Assembly: GCF_001590905.1 (NCBI RefSeq)
Contig: NZ_BCTT01000019.1
Span: 62,001 to 126,000, forward strand
Source: Serratia grimesii NBRC 13537
GTDB lineage: Bacteria > Pseudomonadota > Gammaproteobacteria > Enterobacterales > Enterobacteriaceae
Length of the DNA: 64,000 nucleotides
Direction: 5' to 3'
The position numbers were made by a program, and so were the translations under genes. Positions 32,963 through 43,454 of this stretch are shown in pieces; the first letter of the stretch is position 1, and every line of letters starts with the position of its first letter. The notes under the pieces are model-generated. The model made no database searches. It was not told the DNA's origin and was given only the letters and a program-made list of their open reading frames with translations.

Positions 32963-34240
32963 TCACAACTTTGACAACATTTCGCGCGTGACCAACACAA
33001 TGCCGCCTTCTGAACGATAAAAACGCTTACTGTCCTCATCGGCATTTTCGCCAATCACCATGCCCTCGGGAATGTGGCAAGCGCGATCGATAATGCAACG
33101 CCGTAAACGGCAGGATCGGCCGACATTCACGTCAGGCAGTAATACGGTAGAGTCGATGGTACAGAACGAGTTCACCCGCACTCGCGGGAACAGCACCGAA
33201 TGCACCACCACAGATCCCGAGACAATGCACCCGCCGGACACCAGCGAGTTCATGGTCATACCGTGGCTACCGGAACGATCTTGTACGAACTTGGCTGGCG
33301 GTAGCGGTTCCATATGGGTGCGGATTGGCCAGGCGCGATCGTACATATCCAATTCCGGCGTCACGGAAGCCAGATCGAGGTTGGCACGCCAGTAAGCTTC
33401 CAATGTGCCCACGTCGCGCCAGTACGGCGGCAGATCGGGGTTGGAGGTGACACAGGACAACGTGAACGGGTGTGCCCATGCCGCTTTCTGGGCAGTGATT
33501 TTCGGGATCAAATCTTTGCCGAAGTCATGGGTGGAGCCCGGCGTAGACATGTCCTCCTCCAGTAATTGGAACAGATAGTCAGCATTAAAGATGTAGATCC
33601 CCATACTGGCCAGCGACATATCTGGGTTACCCGGCATCGGCGGTGGATTGCTCGGTTTTTCCAGGAACTTGAGGATCAGGTCGTTTTCGTCCACTTCCAT
33701 CACACCAAACTCGCTGGCCTCATCGCGCGGCACCGGCAAGCAGGCCACGGTACATTGTGCGCCCTTTTCCACATGGTCGATCAGCATGCGCGAGTAATCC
33801 ATCTTGTAGATGTGATCGCCCGCCAGGATCACCACATACTCGGCATCGTAACGACGAATGATATCCAGGTTCTGGTACACCGCGTCTGCCGTACCCTTAT
33901 ACCAATGCTCGGTACTGAGGCGTTGTTGGGCCGGCAGCAGATCGACAAACTCATTCATCTCTTCGTTGAGGAACGACCAGCCGCGCTGAATATGCTGCAC
34001 CAGAGTATGGGACTGGTATTGGGTGATCACACCGATGCGACGGATCCCCGAGTTCAGGCAGTTCGACAGGGCAAAATCAATGATGCGGAATTTACCGCCA
34101 AAGTGGACGGCCGGCTTGGCACGGGTTGAGGTTAAATCTTTCAAACGCGAACCGCGGCCACCGGCCAAAATCAGGGCGACAGACTTAATCGGCAGTTGGC
34201 GTGCCAACATCAGGGGGTCTTTATTTTCAAACCTAACCAT
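32963..34240 (-). CDS. glgC: Glucose-1-phosphate adenylyltransferase
   Basis: Makes ADP-glucose, the controlled step of glycogen synthesis; fructose-1,6-bisphosphate activates and AMP inhibits the enterobacterial enzyme. It has 425 residues (E. coli 431). The nucleotidyltransferase loop [15 protein letters not shown] and the substrate loop [12 protein letters not shown] are present, and the C-terminal part is a left-handed beta-helix ([19 protein letters not shown]). It starts 12 nt after glgX. Confidence 0.97.
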   Translation of the reverse strand: MVRFENKDPLMLARQLPIKSVALILAGGRGSRLKDLTSTRAKPAVHFGGKFRIIDFALSNCLNSGIRRIGVITQYQSHTLVQHIQRGWSFLNEEMNEFVDLLPAQQRLSTEHWYKGTADAVYQNLDIIRRYDAEYVVILAGDHIYKMDYSRMLIDHVEKGAQCTVACLPVPRDEASEFGVMEVDENDLILKFLEKPSNPPPMPGNPDMSLASMGIYIFNADYLFQLLEEDMSTPGSTHDFGKDLIPKITAQKAAWAHPFTLSCVTSNPDLPPYWRDVGTLEAYWRANLDLASVTPELDMYDRAWPIRTHMEPLPPAKFVQDRSGSHGMTMNSLVSGGCIVSGSVVVHSVLFPRVRVNSFCTIDSTVLLPDVNVGRSCRLRRCIIDRACHIPEGMVIGENADEDSKRFYRSEGGIVLVTREMLSKL

Positions 34241-34252
34241 AGCTGACTCCTT

Positions 34253-36238
34253 TTATTTTTTCTTGACCAGCACGCAAATCGAGTGCGCAGCCTGGTTCCA
34301 GGCGGGTAAGACCGCCCGCGAATCTTCCTGAGTAAAGGGGGCGACAAGCTGCCAATCGCCAGCGGGCAACGTCATCTCCACCGCCTGCGGCGTGGCGTTC
34401 ACCACCACCAGCCAGCGTTGTGACAGACAGATTTGCAACTGCAGATCTCCCTGCTCCCACTGCTGTGCGCCGAGCGACTGCCCCTGCGCGTTCAGCCACT
34501 GCACGTTACCGTCGCCCTCCTGCCACCAGCGGTCATGCTGCAGGGCGGGAATTTGTTGGCGCAGGTGGATCAATGCGGCGGTGTAAGCGGTGAGTGAGTC
34601 ATCCGCCGTGGCCCAGTCGAGCCAGGTGATAGCGTTGTCCTGACAATAGGCATTGTTGTTGCCCTGCTGGCTGTGTCCATGCTCATCGCCGGCCAGCAGC
34701 ATCGGCGTACCCTGGGACAGTAACAGCGTGGCAAGGAGTGCCCGCTGGCTAGCCCTGCGGTGTTGCACAATAGTGTCGTCGGCAATGGGGCCTTCAACAC
34801 CGTGGTTGTTGCTAAAGTTACGATCACTGCCGTCACGGTTACCTTCACCGTTCAGTTGGTTGTGTTTGCGGTTAAAACTGACCAGATCCTGCAAAGTAAA
34901 TCCGTCATGCGCGGTCAGCATATTGATGCTGGCGTAGGGTGCACGCCCGCGTCGGTTGAACAGGTCACTGGAGGCGGCAAAACGTTGGCCAAACTGACCC
35001 AGCGAAACATCACCCTGTAACCAGAAACGGCGCATATCATCCCGGTAATGGTCGTTCCACTCGGCGAAGCGCCCGGGAAATTCGCCGACCTGATAACCCC
35101 CAGGGCCGATATCCCACGGCTCGGCAATCAGTTTGCAGCGCGACAATAGATCGTCCGCCAGCATCGCCTGGAACAGCGGTGCATCGCGATCAAACGCTGG
35201 CGTGCGGCCGAGTACGCTACCCAAATCGAAGCGGAAACCATCAACATGGCATTCACCTACCCAGAAACGCAGGCAGTCCATCACCCAAGCCACACCCTGC
35301 GGCTGATCCAATCGCAGGGTGTTACCACAACCAGTATCGTTCACGTAGTCGCCATCCGGTGTCAGCCAGTAGTAGCCCGGGTTATCAATGCCGCGTAACG
35401 ACAGCGTTGGCCCGTCCATATCAAGCTCGGCGCTATGGTTGAACACCACATCGAGAATCACTTCAATACCGGCCTTATGCAGCGCTTTAACCGCATCGCG
35501 AAACTCACGCAGCGGTGTCATGCCGGCCCGCAGGCTGGCATACCGGTTATCCGGCGCAAAAGGCGCCAACACGTTATAACCCCAGTAATTAATCAACCCG
35601 AGGCGCTGCAAGCGTGGCTCAGAGCTGTGCTGCTGCACCGGCAGCAATTCCAGCGCCGTAATACCAAGGCGCTTGAAATACGCGATCATCACCGGATGAC
35701 CGAGCGCAGCGAAACTGCCGCGCAGCACCTGCGGGATATCTGGGTGTTGTAGGGTCAAACCACGCACGTGCGCTTCGTAGATCACCGTTTTACCCCACGG
35801 CGTGGCTGGAGGACGATCATCTTGCCAATCGTAAACCTCGTCGATCACCACGCATTTCGGCATCAACCCGGCGCTGTCATGCTGGTCTGGTCGGTCATAG
35901 CCACCATGCAGATAGGGATCGTCCGCCACGGGTCCCTCTACCGCACGGGCTGCGGGATCCAACAGCAGTTTATTGGGATTAAAACGCAACCCTTGTGCAG
36001 GATCGAACGGGCCATGTACCCGGTAACCGTAACGCTGGCCCGGTTTGCCTCCCGGCAGATAACCGTGCCAGATATCACCGCTACGCGTCGTCAGCGGCAG
36101 ACGTATTTCGCGTTGCTGTTCATCAAACAGACACAGTTCAACTCCCGTAGCATGGGAGGAATACAGGCTAAAGTTGATGCCATTACCGTCATAATGCGCC
36201 CCGAGAGGCGCGGCGATACCCGGCGTCAGTTCAGTCAT
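34253..36238 (-). CDS. glgX: Glycogen debranching enzyme
   Basis: Isoamylase-type GH13 enzyme that removes short alpha-1,6 branches left by the phosphorylase. It has 661 residues (E. coli 657). An N-terminal CBM48 domain is followed by the GH13 barrel: [13 protein letters not shown], the nucleophile region [14 protein letters not shown], the acid Glu in LIAEPWDIG and the [10 protein letters not shown] motif. Its ATG overlaps the glgB stop by 4 nt. Confidence 0.97.
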   Translation of the reverse strand: MTELTPGIAAPLGAHYDGNGINFSLYSSHATGVELCLFDEQQREIRLPLTTRSGDIWHGYLPGGKPGQRYGYRVHGPFDPAQGLRFNPNKLLLDPAARAVEGPVADDPYLHGGYDRPDQHDSAGLMPKCVVIDEVYDWQDDRPPATPWGKTVIYEAHVRGLTLQHPDIPQVLRGSFAALGHPVMIAYFKRLGITALELLPVQQHSSEPRLQRLGLINYWGYNVLAPFAPDNRYASLRAGMTPLREFRDAVKALHKAGIEVILDVVFNHSAELDMDGPTLSLRGIDNPGYYWLTPDGDYVNDTGCGNTLRLDQPQGVAWVMDCLRFWVGECHVDGFRFDLGSVLGRTPAFDRDAPLFQAMLADDLLSRCKLIAEPWDIGPGGYQVGEFPGRFAEWNDHYRDDMRRFWLQGDVSLGQFGQRFAASSDLFNRRGRAPYASINMLTAHDGFTLQDLVSFNRKHNQLNGEGNRDGSDRNFSNNHGVEGPIADDTIVQHRRASQRALLATLLLSQGTPMLLAGDEHGHSQQGNNNAYCQDNAITWLDWATADDSLTAYTAALIHLRQQIPALQHDRWWQEGDGNVQWLNAQGQSLGAQQWEQGDLQLQICLSQRWLVVVNATPQAVEMTLPAGDWQLVAPFTQEDSRAVLPAWNQAAHSICVLVKKK

Positions 36239-38421
36239 GGCGCCTCCCGCAACAGGTAGATGGTCGCCAGTGGAGGTACGGTCACGCTAATCGAATGCTC
36301 GCGACCATGATGGCCTGTTTGCTCGGACACTACGCGGCCTTGGTTGCCGGTATTGCTGCCGTGATAATGGTGTGAATCGGTATTGAGAATTTCTCGGTAT
36401 TCACCGGCGCGTGAAATACCGATGCGATAATGATGGCGCGGCACTGGGGTAAAGTTGCTGACGGCGATCAGCTCATTGCCCTGTGCGTCATAGCGGGCAA
36501 AGGCAAAGACCGAGTTATCGTGGTCATCCACAACCAGCCACTCAAAGCCGTCTGGGCGGTAATCCCGCTCATACAACGGGGCTTGTTGTTGGTAGCAATG
36601 GTTAAGATCACGTACCAGCCGCTGCACACCATGATGCCAGTTATCCAACCCTTCCAGCAGATGCCAGTCGAGACTGCTATCAAAATTCCACTCGCGCCCT
36701 TGAGCAAACTCACAGCCCATAAACAGGAGTTTTTTGCCCGGGTGCGCCCACATAAAACCATAGTAGGCACGCAGGTTAGCAAACTTTTGCCAGGCATCGC
36801 CGGGCATGCGATCGAGAATGGATTTTTTGCCGTGTACCACTTCGTCATGAGAAATCGGCAGCACAAAGTTTTCGGTATAGGCATACAACATGCCAAAGGT
36901 CATCTGATTGTGATGATACTTACGGTGCACCGGGTCACATTGCATGTAATTAAGCGTGTCATGCATCCAACCCAGGTTCCATTTGTAGTGGAACCCCAAC
37001 CCGTTAGATTCTGGCGGCAGTGTCACACCTGGATAGTCAGTGGATTCCTCCGCCAACGTCACGGCACCGGGACGCTCCTTGCCAACGGTGTGGTTGGTAT
37101 AACGCAAGAAGGCGATGGCTTCCAGATTCTCGTTGCCACCGTAATAATTTGGCACCCACTCGCCTTCGGCACGGCTGTAGTCGCGGTAAATCATTGAAGC
37201 CACCGCATCCACACGCAGCGCGTCGATACCATAGCGCTCTAGCCAGTAAAGTGCATTACCCGCCAAATAGTTACGTACCTCATTGCGGCCATAGTTGTAG
37301 ATCAGGGTATTCCAGTCCTGATGGAAACCTTCGCGCGGGTCGGCGTATTCATACAACGCGGTACCGTCGAAATTTGCCAGGCCATAGGCATCGCTGGGGA
37401 AATGCCCTGGTACCCAATCCAAGATCACGTTGATACCCGCCCGATGTGCCGCCGCAACAAAATCTTTAAAATCGGCCGGAGTGCCAAAGCGCCGTGTCGG
37501 GGCATACAAGCCTAACGGTTGATAACCCCAGCTCCCATCAAACGGGTGCTCATTAATCGGCAGCAGTTCGATATGGGTGAACCCCATGTCTTTAACATAG
37601 CCAATTAACTGTTCTGCCAGTTCACCGTAGCTGAGCCAGAAATTATCATCAGTGTGACGGCGCCATGAGCCAAGATGCACCTCATAAATCGAAATCGGTC
37701 GGTCAAAATCATTGGCTCGCCGACGTTCGGGAGTATTTTCTACCACCTCCGGCAACGGCGTCACCAGCGACGCAGTATCCGGCCGCATCTGCGCTTCAAA
37801 AGCGTAAGGGTCAGCCTTCAATTGGGTATTGCCATAGCAGTCAATAATTTCGTACTTGTACAACTGCCCGGCGCTCACTCCCGGTAGGAACAGCTCCCAA
37901 ATGCCGTTTTCACGACGCAGCCGCATGGGGTGGCGACGGCCATCCCAGAAGTTGAACTCACCAACTACCGAAACACGCTGGGCGTTCGGTGCCCAAACGG
38001 CAAAGCTGACACCTTCAACATCATCAAGCGTAGCGAGATGCGCACCTAAGCGTTCATAAGGGCGTAAATGGGTGCCTTCCGCCAGCAGCCAACTGTCGAT
38101 ATCTTGTAACAGCGTGCCAAAACGGTAGGGATCGTCGACGATCTGCTGGTGATCGTGCCAGCGGACCTCGAATTGATAGCGAAACGGTGTTTTACGGCGT
38201 GGGACCGTGGCGCTGAAAAAGCCGCGATCATCGTCACAGTTGAGCTGTACCAATCGGCGGCCTGTTTGCTGTTCCAGCAACCAGACTTCACTGGCATCAG
38301 GCAACAGTGCGCGTACTTGCAAGCCGTTGTCAGCCGCATGCATGCCCAGCAGGGAAAAGGGATCGGCAAAGTTGCCGGAGAAAAGCTGATCAATCACGTC
38401 ACGATCGGGAAGTACAGGCAT
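36235..38421 (-). CDS. glgB: 1,4-alpha-glucan branching enzyme
   Basis: Creates alpha-1,6 branches in glycogen. It has 728 residues from the ATG at 38421, equal to E. coli GlgB; AGGAAG stands before it, and a longer in-frame start at 38517 lacks support. Two N-terminal beta domains (N1 and CBM48) precede the GH13 barrel with [10 protein letters not shown], the nucleophile Asp in [11 protein letters not shown], the acid Glu in LAEESTDYP and [11 protein letters not shown]. It is the first gene of glgBXCAP. Confidence 0.97.
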   Translation of the reverse strand: MPVLPDRDVIDQLFSGNFADPFSLLGMHAADNGLQVRALLPDASEVWLLEQQTGRRLVQLNCDDDRGFFSATVPRRKTPFRYQFEVRWHDHQQIVDDPYRFGTLLQDIDSWLLAEGTHLRPYERLGAHLATLDDVEGVSFAVWAPNAQRVSVVGEFNFWDGRRHPMRLRRENGIWELFLPGVSAGQLYKYEIIDCYGNTQLKADPYAFEAQMRPDTASLVTPLPEVVENTPERRRANDFDRPISIYEVHLGSWRRHTDDNFWLSYGELAEQLIGYVKDMGFTHIELLPINEHPFDGSWGYQPLGLYAPTRRFGTPADFKDFVAAAHRAGINVILDWVPGHFPSDAYGLANFDGTALYEYADPREGFHQDWNTLIYNYGRNEVRNYLAGNALYWLERYGIDALRVDAVASMIYRDYSRAEGEWVPNYYGGNENLEAIAFLRYTNHTVGKERPGAVTLAEESTDYPGVTLPPESNGLGFHYKWNLGWMHDTLNYMQCDPVHRKYHHNQMTFGMLYAYTENFVLPISHDEVVHGKKSILDRMPGDAWQKFANLRAYYGFMWAHPGKKLLFMGCEFAQGREWNFDSSLDWHLLEGLDNWHHGVQRLVRDLNHCYQQQAPLYERDYRPDGFEWLVVDDHDNSVFAFARYDAQGNELIAVSNFTPVPRHHYRIGISRAGEYREILNTDSHHYHGSNTGNQGRVVSEQTGHHGREHSISVTVPPLATIYLLREAP

Positions 38422-38917
38422 AGTCTTCTTCCTAAGATTAAGAGCATGATTTATAAGAGGCCGCGTCATCCCATCGCCTTTCAGGTTACAGCGAAGAGGC
38501 TGTACCTTGAGATCCACAGGGCATAACGCTTAATCCATAGCCGTTTTGGTTATCATGCAATTCATTCGGTATCTAAAGCGTGATTGCGGTCGGTTATTGA
38601 TCAATTCTCACCTTCCCGGTCCGAATTCCGCTTTTTATGCTTATTTTTAGCGCTGGTGGAAATTTATCCTCCAGCTCTTTAAGCATAGCTAATGTCGGTT
38701 AAAAACATTGCCCATTACCAAGGAAAACGCTTCATTAAGAAAACTGCCAGCCTGACAACGTCTTTGCGCTGCTGCCTGCATGGAGATGTGATGATGACTT
38801 GTGCGCTTTCTCCCCTTTACAGCGACTGAGTTCATGGCACGCCGAAACAGAGAAAAAGGAAGAAAATAAGGCTTTTGGGGGCTGAAAGAGGTCAGCCCCC
38901 GGGAAGTACAGTTCAGG
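38422..38917. other. Intergenic region glgB-asd
   Basis: About 500 bp between the end of asd and the start of glgB; both are leftward. It should contain the glg operon promoter. A hairpin near 38877-38900 belongs to the asd end. I see no supportable gene; the short frames here are unconvincing. Confidence 0.55.
38866..38900 (-). terminator. Terminator candidate after asd
   Basis: On the minus strand, GGGGGCTGA pairs with TCAGCCCC across a short loop (within 38877-38900), followed by AAAAGCCTTATTTTC. The T-tract is interrupted. Confidence 0.6.
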
Positions 38918-40021
38918 TTACAGCAGGATGCGCAGCATGCGGCGTAGCGGTTCAGCCGCGCCCCACAACAACTGGTCACCCACGGTGAACGCAGACAGGT
39001 ATTCCGGCCCCATATTCAGCTTGCGCAGACGACCGACTGGCGTATTCAACGTCCCGGTTACCGCTGCTGGCGTCAGTTCACGCATGGTCAGTTCACGGTC
39101 ATTCGGGATCACGCGTACCCAATCATTGTGCGTCGCCAGCATCTGTTCGATTTCCGGCAGTGAAACGTCTTTTTTCAGCTTCAGGGTGAACGCCTGGCTA
39201 TGGCAGCGCAGCGCACCAACACGCACACACAGACCGTCGACAGGGATCACGCTACCGCTGTTCAGGATTTTGTTGGTTTCCGCCTGACCTTTCCACTCTT
39301 CGCGGCTCTGGCCATTATCGAGTTGCTTGTCGATCCACGGAATCAGGCTACCGGCCAGCGGCACACCGAAATTATCGGTTGGCAATTTACCGCTGCGGGT
39401 AGCTGCGGTGACTTTACGTTCGATATCCAAAATGGCCGAAGCCGGGTCCTGTAGCTCCTTCGCCACGTCGGCGTGCAGCATACCCATTTGGGTCAACAGT
39501 TCACGCATGTGGCGCGCGCCGCCGCCGGAAGCCGCCTGGTAAGTCGCCACTGACGCCCACTCAACCAAATCATTGGCAAACAGGCCGCCCAGAGACATCA
39601 GCATCAGGCTAACGGTGCAGTTACCGCCAACAAAGGTCTTGATGCCTTTATCCAGCCCCTGCTGAATCAGCGCACGGTTGACCGGATCCAGAATGATAAT
39701 CGCGTCATCTTGCATACGCAGAGAAGATGCCGCATCGATCCAATACCCTTGCCAGCCGGTTGCACGCAGCTTCGGGTAAATGTCGTTGGTATAATCGCCG
39801 CCCTGGCAGGTAATAATAATGTCGAGCGCACTCAGCGCATCAACATCGTAAGCATCCTGCAGCGTGCCCTGCTGGCCGCCAAATACCGGCGCCGCTGAAC
39901 CGTGTTGCGAGGTAGAGAAAAAGACCGGGCGAATGGCGTCAAAATCGCGCTCTTGTGTCATGCGTTGCATGAGTACGGAGCCGACCATTCCGCGCCAACC
40001 GATGAAACCAACGTTTTTCAT
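38918..40021 (-). CDS. asd: Aspartate-semialdehyde dehydrogenase
   Basis: Reduces aspartyl phosphate to aspartate semialdehyde, the branch point to diaminopimelate, lysine, threonine and methionine. It has 367 residues from the ATG at 40021, equal to E. coli; a longer frame to 40078 adds unrelated sequence. NADP-binding [11 protein letters not shown] is at the N-terminus, and the catalytic Cys135 lies in [11 protein letters not shown]. It lies upstream of glgB as in E. coli. Confidence 0.98.
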   Translation of the reverse strand: MKNVGFIGWRGMVGSVLMQRMTQERDFDAIRPVFFSTSQHGSAAPVFGGQQGTLQDAYDVDALSALDIIITCQGGDYTNDIYPKLRATGWQGYWIDAASSLRMQDDAIIILDPVNRALIQQGLDKGIKTFVGGNCTVSLMLMSLGGLFANDLVEWASVATYQAASGGGARHMRELLTQMGMLHADVAKELQDPASAILDIERKVTAATRSGKLPTDNFGVPLAGSLIPWIDKQLDNGQSREEWKGQAETNKILNSGSVIPVDGLCVRVGALRCHSQAFTLKLKKDVSLPEIEQMLATHNDWVRVIPNDRELTMRELTPAAVTGTLNTPVGRLRKLNMGPEYLSAFTVGDQLLWGAAEPLRRMLRILL

Positions 40022-40159
40022 AATGACTGTCCTGCCTTGGAGGATGACTGCTATAAGTTGTGTGCAATATCTCTCCACCTTACAAAATGTCGGCGCAGGC
40101 GCAAAGTGAATTTATTCGATAGGTGAGCGATTCTCAGCAATCCTTCTTATATACCCGTC

Positions 40160-40322
40160 TATACCCGTCGTCTTTCAAGCCAAAGCGTTGTTATCTACCT
40201 TGGTTACGGTAGGGTGCGAATATACCCGCACCGCATAATACGGGCTCAGCATGCCGCGCCCCTGCAATACTGAGGGTACGCAAGCTGGTCGCCTGGCTGT
40301 AACTTGAAAGCCATAGGGTATA
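40160..40322. repeat. Repeat family B, copy 2 (carries a family A element)
   Basis: The left end TATACCCGTCGTCTTTCAAG and the right end CTTGAAAGCCATAGGGTATA are inverted repeats with few mismatches. TATACCCGTC-like sequence is also duplicated just before the left end (40150-40159). Between the ends lies a two-palindrome family A element. Confidence 0.75.
40212..40266. repeat. Repeat family A, copy inside family B copy 2
   Basis: GGTGCG (40213-40218) pairs with CGCACC (40227-40232); this is followed by CGGGCTCAGCATGCCGCGCC, the second palindromic module, and CCTGCAAT. It matches the plan of the elements at 31296 and 61242. Confidence 0.6.
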
Positions 40323-40374
40323 GGTTATTAAGCGGTCGGGATGGCCGACGCGTTTTTCAGATCCAGAGGTAGTA

Positions 40375-40968
40375 ATGACAGAGATGATTTCAGTCACGGT
40401 ATTGCTGTTTTTAATCATGGACCCACTGGGCAATTTGCCCATTTTCATGTCGGTACTCAAACACCTGGAACCGCGCCGTCGGCGAATGGTGCTGATCCGC
40501 GAGTTGCTGATCGCCCTGCTGCTGATGCTGATTTTCCTGTTTGCCGGCGAGAAAATCTTGGCGTTCCTCAACCTGCGTACCGAGACTGTGTCCATTTCCG
40601 GTGGGATCATCTTGTTTCTGATCGCCATCAAGATGATTTTTCCCTCACAAGAGGGCGATAGCAGCGGGCTTTCCGCCGGTGAGGAACCCTTCCTGGTGCC
40701 GCTGGCAATCCCACTGGTTGCAGGGCCTTCGATTTTGGCGTCATTGATGCTGCTTTCGCACCAGTATCCAAACCATATTTCGTATCTGGTGGTAGCACTG
40801 CTGATTGCCTGGGGTATTTCCGCCGCTATCTTGCTGATGTCAAACCTGTTCCTACGCCTGTTGGGCAGCAAAGGGGTCAGCGCGCTGGAAAGGCTGATGG
40901 GGCTGATTTTGGTGATGTTGTCGACCCAGATGTTCCTGGACGGCGTGCGGGCTTATATGAAGTTGTAG
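40375..40968 (+). CDS. yhgN: MarC/YhgN family inner-membrane protein
   Basis: An integral membrane protein of the MarC (UPF0056) family; its function is unknown, and an older link to multiple antibiotic resistance is not supported. It has 197 residues (E. coli 197) and about six hydrophobic helices, with conserved MDPLGNLPIF and VPLAIPLVAGPS loops. It lies between asd and the gnt genes, as in E. coli. Confidence 0.93.
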   Translation: MTEMISVTVLLFLIMDPLGNLPIFMSVLKHLEPRRRRMVLIRELLIALLLMLIFLFAGEKILAFLNLRTETVSISGGIILFLIAIKMIFPSQEGDSSGLSAGEEPFLVPLAIPLVAGPSILASLMLLSHQYPNHISYLVVALLIAWGISAAILLMSNLFLRLLGSKGVSALERLMGLILVMLSTQMFLDGVRAYMKL

Positions 40969-40973
40969 TGAGG

Positions 40974-41001
40974 GTACTGGCGCCTGCTCGGCGCCGGTAC
41001 A
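40974..41001. terminator. Hairpin between yhgN and gntK
   Basis: GTACTGGCGCC pairs with GGCGCCGGTAC across a TGCTC loop, between the two convergent genes. It lacks T-tracts, so termination is only suggested. Confidence 0.45.
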
Positions 41002-41016
41002 GAATGGCAGCCCGGC

Positions 41017-41544
41017 TTACTGGGCTGCAACACGCCGAATATAGGCGAGAGTATCCGCGACCACACCGTCCAGCGGTTGGTTTATCTCGATCGCCTGCAC
41101 GTCTTGTTCTTGCTCGTTAGGCTCTTCTAACGTAGCAAACTGGGAAACCAACATCTGCGGCTTGAAGAAATGGCCCTTACGCTGCTTCAAACGCTCCTCA
41201 ATCACCGCCTTGTCACCCTTCAGATAGATAAAATGCAGGTTGCGGTTGCCTTCACGCAGGCGGTCACGATAGCTTTTTTTCAGCGCGGAACACACCAACA
41301 GGGAAACGTCGTTGGTACGCTCCATGGCAAAGATCGCGTCATTTAATGCCGCCAGCCATGGGGCGCGATCGTTATCGTCCAGCGCATGCCCGGCAGCCAT
41401 TTTGTTGATGTTGGCACGCGGGTGCAGGTAGTCGCCGTCCAGCATTGCGGCATTGGCTTCATGAGCGACGGCGCTGGCCACGGCGGATTTGCCGCTGCCT
41501 GAAACGCCCATCAGAATAAATACGTGGTGCTGTGGATTACTCAT
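41017..41544 (-). CDS. gntK: Gluconokinase
   Basis: Phosphorylates gluconate to 6-phosphogluconate for the Entner-Doudoroff and pentose phosphate routes. It has 175 residues (E. coli GntK 175). The P-loop GVSGSGKSAV is near residue 14, and the family motif LDGDYLHPRANINKMAAGHAL follows. It is the last gene of gntR-gntT-gntK, about 250 nt after gntT. Confidence 0.96.
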   Translation of the reverse strand: MSNPQHHVFILMGVSGSGKSAVASAVAHEANAAMLDGDYLHPRANINKMAAGHALDDNDRAPWLAALNDAIFAMERTNDVSLLVCSALKKSYRDRLREGNRNLHFIYLKGDKAVIEERLKQRKGHFFKPQMLVSQFATLEEPNEQEQDVQAIEINQPLDGVVADTLAYIRRVAAQ

Positions 41545-41722
41545 ATGTCATGCCCTTATGGAGTCAGATACACGTTATGGCGGCAGTTCATGCCACCAGC
41601 GTCATCAAATACGCCCCAAACTCAAAATAGTTTCCGACACCACCCTGGCACCGAAAACCTCACTAAATACCAACGAATTTCACGTTACAGCCAGGTGGCC
41701 AACTCACCAATCCCCTGGGGTT

Positions 41723-41750
41723 GCAGGGGCGCTGCATGCTGCGCCCCTGC
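41723..41750. repeat. Repeat family A, single-palindrome copy in the gntT-gntK gap
   Basis: GCAGGGGCGC (41723-41732) pairs perfectly with GCGCCCCTGC (41741-41750) around TGCATGCT. It corresponds to the second module of the family A elements. On the gnt mRNA it would form a strong hairpin between gntT and gntK. Confidence 0.7.
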
Positions 41751-41795
41751 CATCATTGAGATTTGAACGTCACCGCTTTAAAGGCGACGGAGATG

Positions 41796-43112
41796 TTAGA
41801 CGACCGTCGCCAGCAGCAGACAACCTACCAGGCCGCAGACTGAGATGATGGTTTCCAATACCGACCAAGATTTGATGGTTTCCATGATGCTCAAGTTGAA
41901 GTATTCCTTGAACAGCCAGAAACCGGGATCGTTGACGTGAGAGAAAATCACGCTGCCAGACCCAACAGCAATCACCATCAGTTCCGGGCTGACCCCGGTG
42001 GTGGCAATCAGCGGTGCGACAATACCACCAGCGGTTATTGCTGCCACGGTAGCAGACCCCAACGCCAGACGCAGAGCCGCGGCAATGGACCACGCCATCA
42101 GAATCGGTGATACATTACTGCCTTCCATCAGCGCGGCAATGTACTTCTCCACGCCGCTGTCGACCAGCACCTGCTTGAAGGCACCGCCACCACCGATGAT
42201 CAACAACATCATGGCGATAATTTTGATGGAGTCAGTGATGGTCCCCATCACCTCATCCATAGTGCGCCCACGATTCAGACCAAAGGTGAAGATGGCGATC
42301 AGTACCGCAATCAGTGTTGCCATTACCGGGTCGCCGAAGAATTCGGCAAAACGCAGCAGGCTATGGCCCTTCGGCAGCACCATTTCGGCTACCGCACGCA
42401 GCGCCATCAGGATCACGGGTACCAAAGAGGTAGCAACGCTGATGCCAAAGCTTGGCATTTCTGCTTCGGTGAAGATTTTTGGGTTATACAAACCTTCAGG
42501 AACCGGCTTGTCGATGCCTTTCAAGAAGCGGGCATAGACCGGACCGGCCAGGATCACCGTTGGAATAGCCAACAGCGTGCCGTACAACAGCGTTTTGCCC
42601 ATATCCGCATGGAAGATGGTGGCGATCGCCGTTGGACCTGGGTGCGGCGGCAGGAAACCGTGGGTCACCGACAACGCAGCCGCCATCGGCACGCCGACAT
42701 ACAGCAGTGGCACACGTGCCGAAGCCGCAATGCTGAAGACCAGCGGTAACAGCAACACGAAACCGACTTCATAGAACAGAGCAAAACCGACGGTAAACCC
42801 GGTCAGCACCACCGCCCATTGAATATATTTTTGACCAAACTTCTCGATCAGCGTGGTGGCAATGCGCTGGGCACCCCCACAGTCCGCCAGCAGCTTGCCG
42901 AGCATGGCGCCGAAGCCCATGATCAGCGCCAGGCTGCCTAACGTGCCGCCAACGCCGGCCTTGATGGAGCCGATCACTTTATCGACCGGCATGCCCTGAG
43001 CGATACCCACCGCCAAAGCAACCAGTACCAGAGAGATAAAGCCGTTCAGCTTAAAGCGGATCATCAGCAGCAACAGCAGCGCAACGCCGCCTGCAACAAT
43101 CACTAATGGCAT
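41796..43112 (-). CDS. gntT: High-affinity gluconate permease (GntT-type)
   Basis: Inner-membrane gluconate:H+ symporter of the GntP family. It has 438 residues, the length of E. coli GntT, and its sequence (VGGTLGSLALIMGFGAMLGK, HGFLPPHPGPTAIA, GGGGAFKQVLVDSG, FSHVNDPGFW) is far nearer to GntT than to GntU as I recall them. In E. coli the neighbour of gntK is gntU, while gntT sits next to nfuA; here gntT is beside gntR and gntK. A strong palindromic operator lies upstream. Confidence 0.92.
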   Translation of the reverse strand: MPLVIVAGGVALLLLLMIRFKLNGFISLVLVALAVGIAQGMPVDKVIGSIKAGVGGTLGSLALIMGFGAMLGKLLADCGGAQRIATTLIEKFGQKYIQWAVVLTGFTVGFALFYEVGFVLLLPLVFSIAASARVPLLYVGVPMAAALSVTHGFLPPHPGPTAIATIFHADMGKTLLYGTLLAIPTVILAGPVYARFLKGIDKPVPEGLYNPKIFTEAEMPSFGISVATSLVPVILMALRAVAEMVLPKGHSLLRFAEFFGDPVMATLIAVLIAIFTFGLNRGRTMDEVMGTITDSIKIIAMMLLIIGGGGAFKQVLVDSGVEKYIAALMEGSNVSPILMAWSIAAALRLALGSATVAAITAGGIVAPLIATTGVSPELMVIAVGSGSVIFSHVNDPGFWLFKEYFNLSIMETIKSWSVLETIISVCGLVGCLLLATVV

Positions 43113-43454
43113 AATTTTTCTCCAACCTTTTTATCGCAGACCCTCTTTACAATAGGTCGTAAAGCGCGCGTTTGTTGTATTTTTAGGCTCTTCCCGGTGT
43201 TAGAAGACGAGCTGTAGGTGGTGTTGAGTCAAAGGTTCTATCTTGAGCAATACAACCGCATACTCATTGTTACCGGTATCATGATACCGGTAACAGCATG
43301 ATTGCCGGAACCGGGGTACGGGCTAAAATTCGCGTTCTGGGATAGAGATCAAACTTATGAGGGTAACAGGCGGCAAACTTACAGACGGGTGTGAAAACGC
43401 GCCAAACGACGCGCTTTCATCATTAAAATCGTTCAATCAGCGGGTTAAAACCGC
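43113..43454. other. gntR-gntT intergenic region with operator
   Basis: About 340 bp between the gntR stop and the gntT start. It contains the GntR-type palindrome at 43268-43295 and the gntT promoter. I see no gene in it. Confidence 0.6.
43268..43295. promoter_or_regulatory. Double GntR-type operator (28-bp palindrome)
   Basis: A perfect palindrome from T43268 to A43295. It consists of two back-to-back halves, TGTTACCGGTATCA and its mirror TGATACCGGTAACA, each of which is itself a near-palindrome with a central CG, like LacI-family operators. It lies about 160 nt before gntT, and GntR is encoded next to it. Confidence 0.75.

Larger units (their letters stand above)
40022..40374. other. Intergenic region asd-yhgN with nested repeats
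   Basis: About 350 bp. It holds the asd promoter on the left, a family B element (40160-40322) and, inside it, a family A element (about 40212-40262). Only about 50 bp remain between the repeat and the yhgN start, so the repeat may border or overlap the yhgN promoter. Confidence 0.65.

Noticed and set aside
36430-37197. 255-residue plus-strand frame against glgB
   Set aside because: Shadow of glgB; no domain, no start signal.
38422-38917. Riboswitch or sRNA in the glgB-asd gap
   Set aside because: I looked for a lysine-riboswitch-like layout or Rho-independent sRNA end and found only the asd-end hairpin; the asd leader is also on the other side of the gene.
38689-38979. 96-residue minus-strand frame overlapping the asd end
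   Set aside because: Overlaps the asd coding end in another frame and the asd terminator; no protein features.
41796-43112. Calling the permease gntU from its position beside gntK
   Set aside because: Length and conserved blocks fit GntT and differ strongly from GntU.
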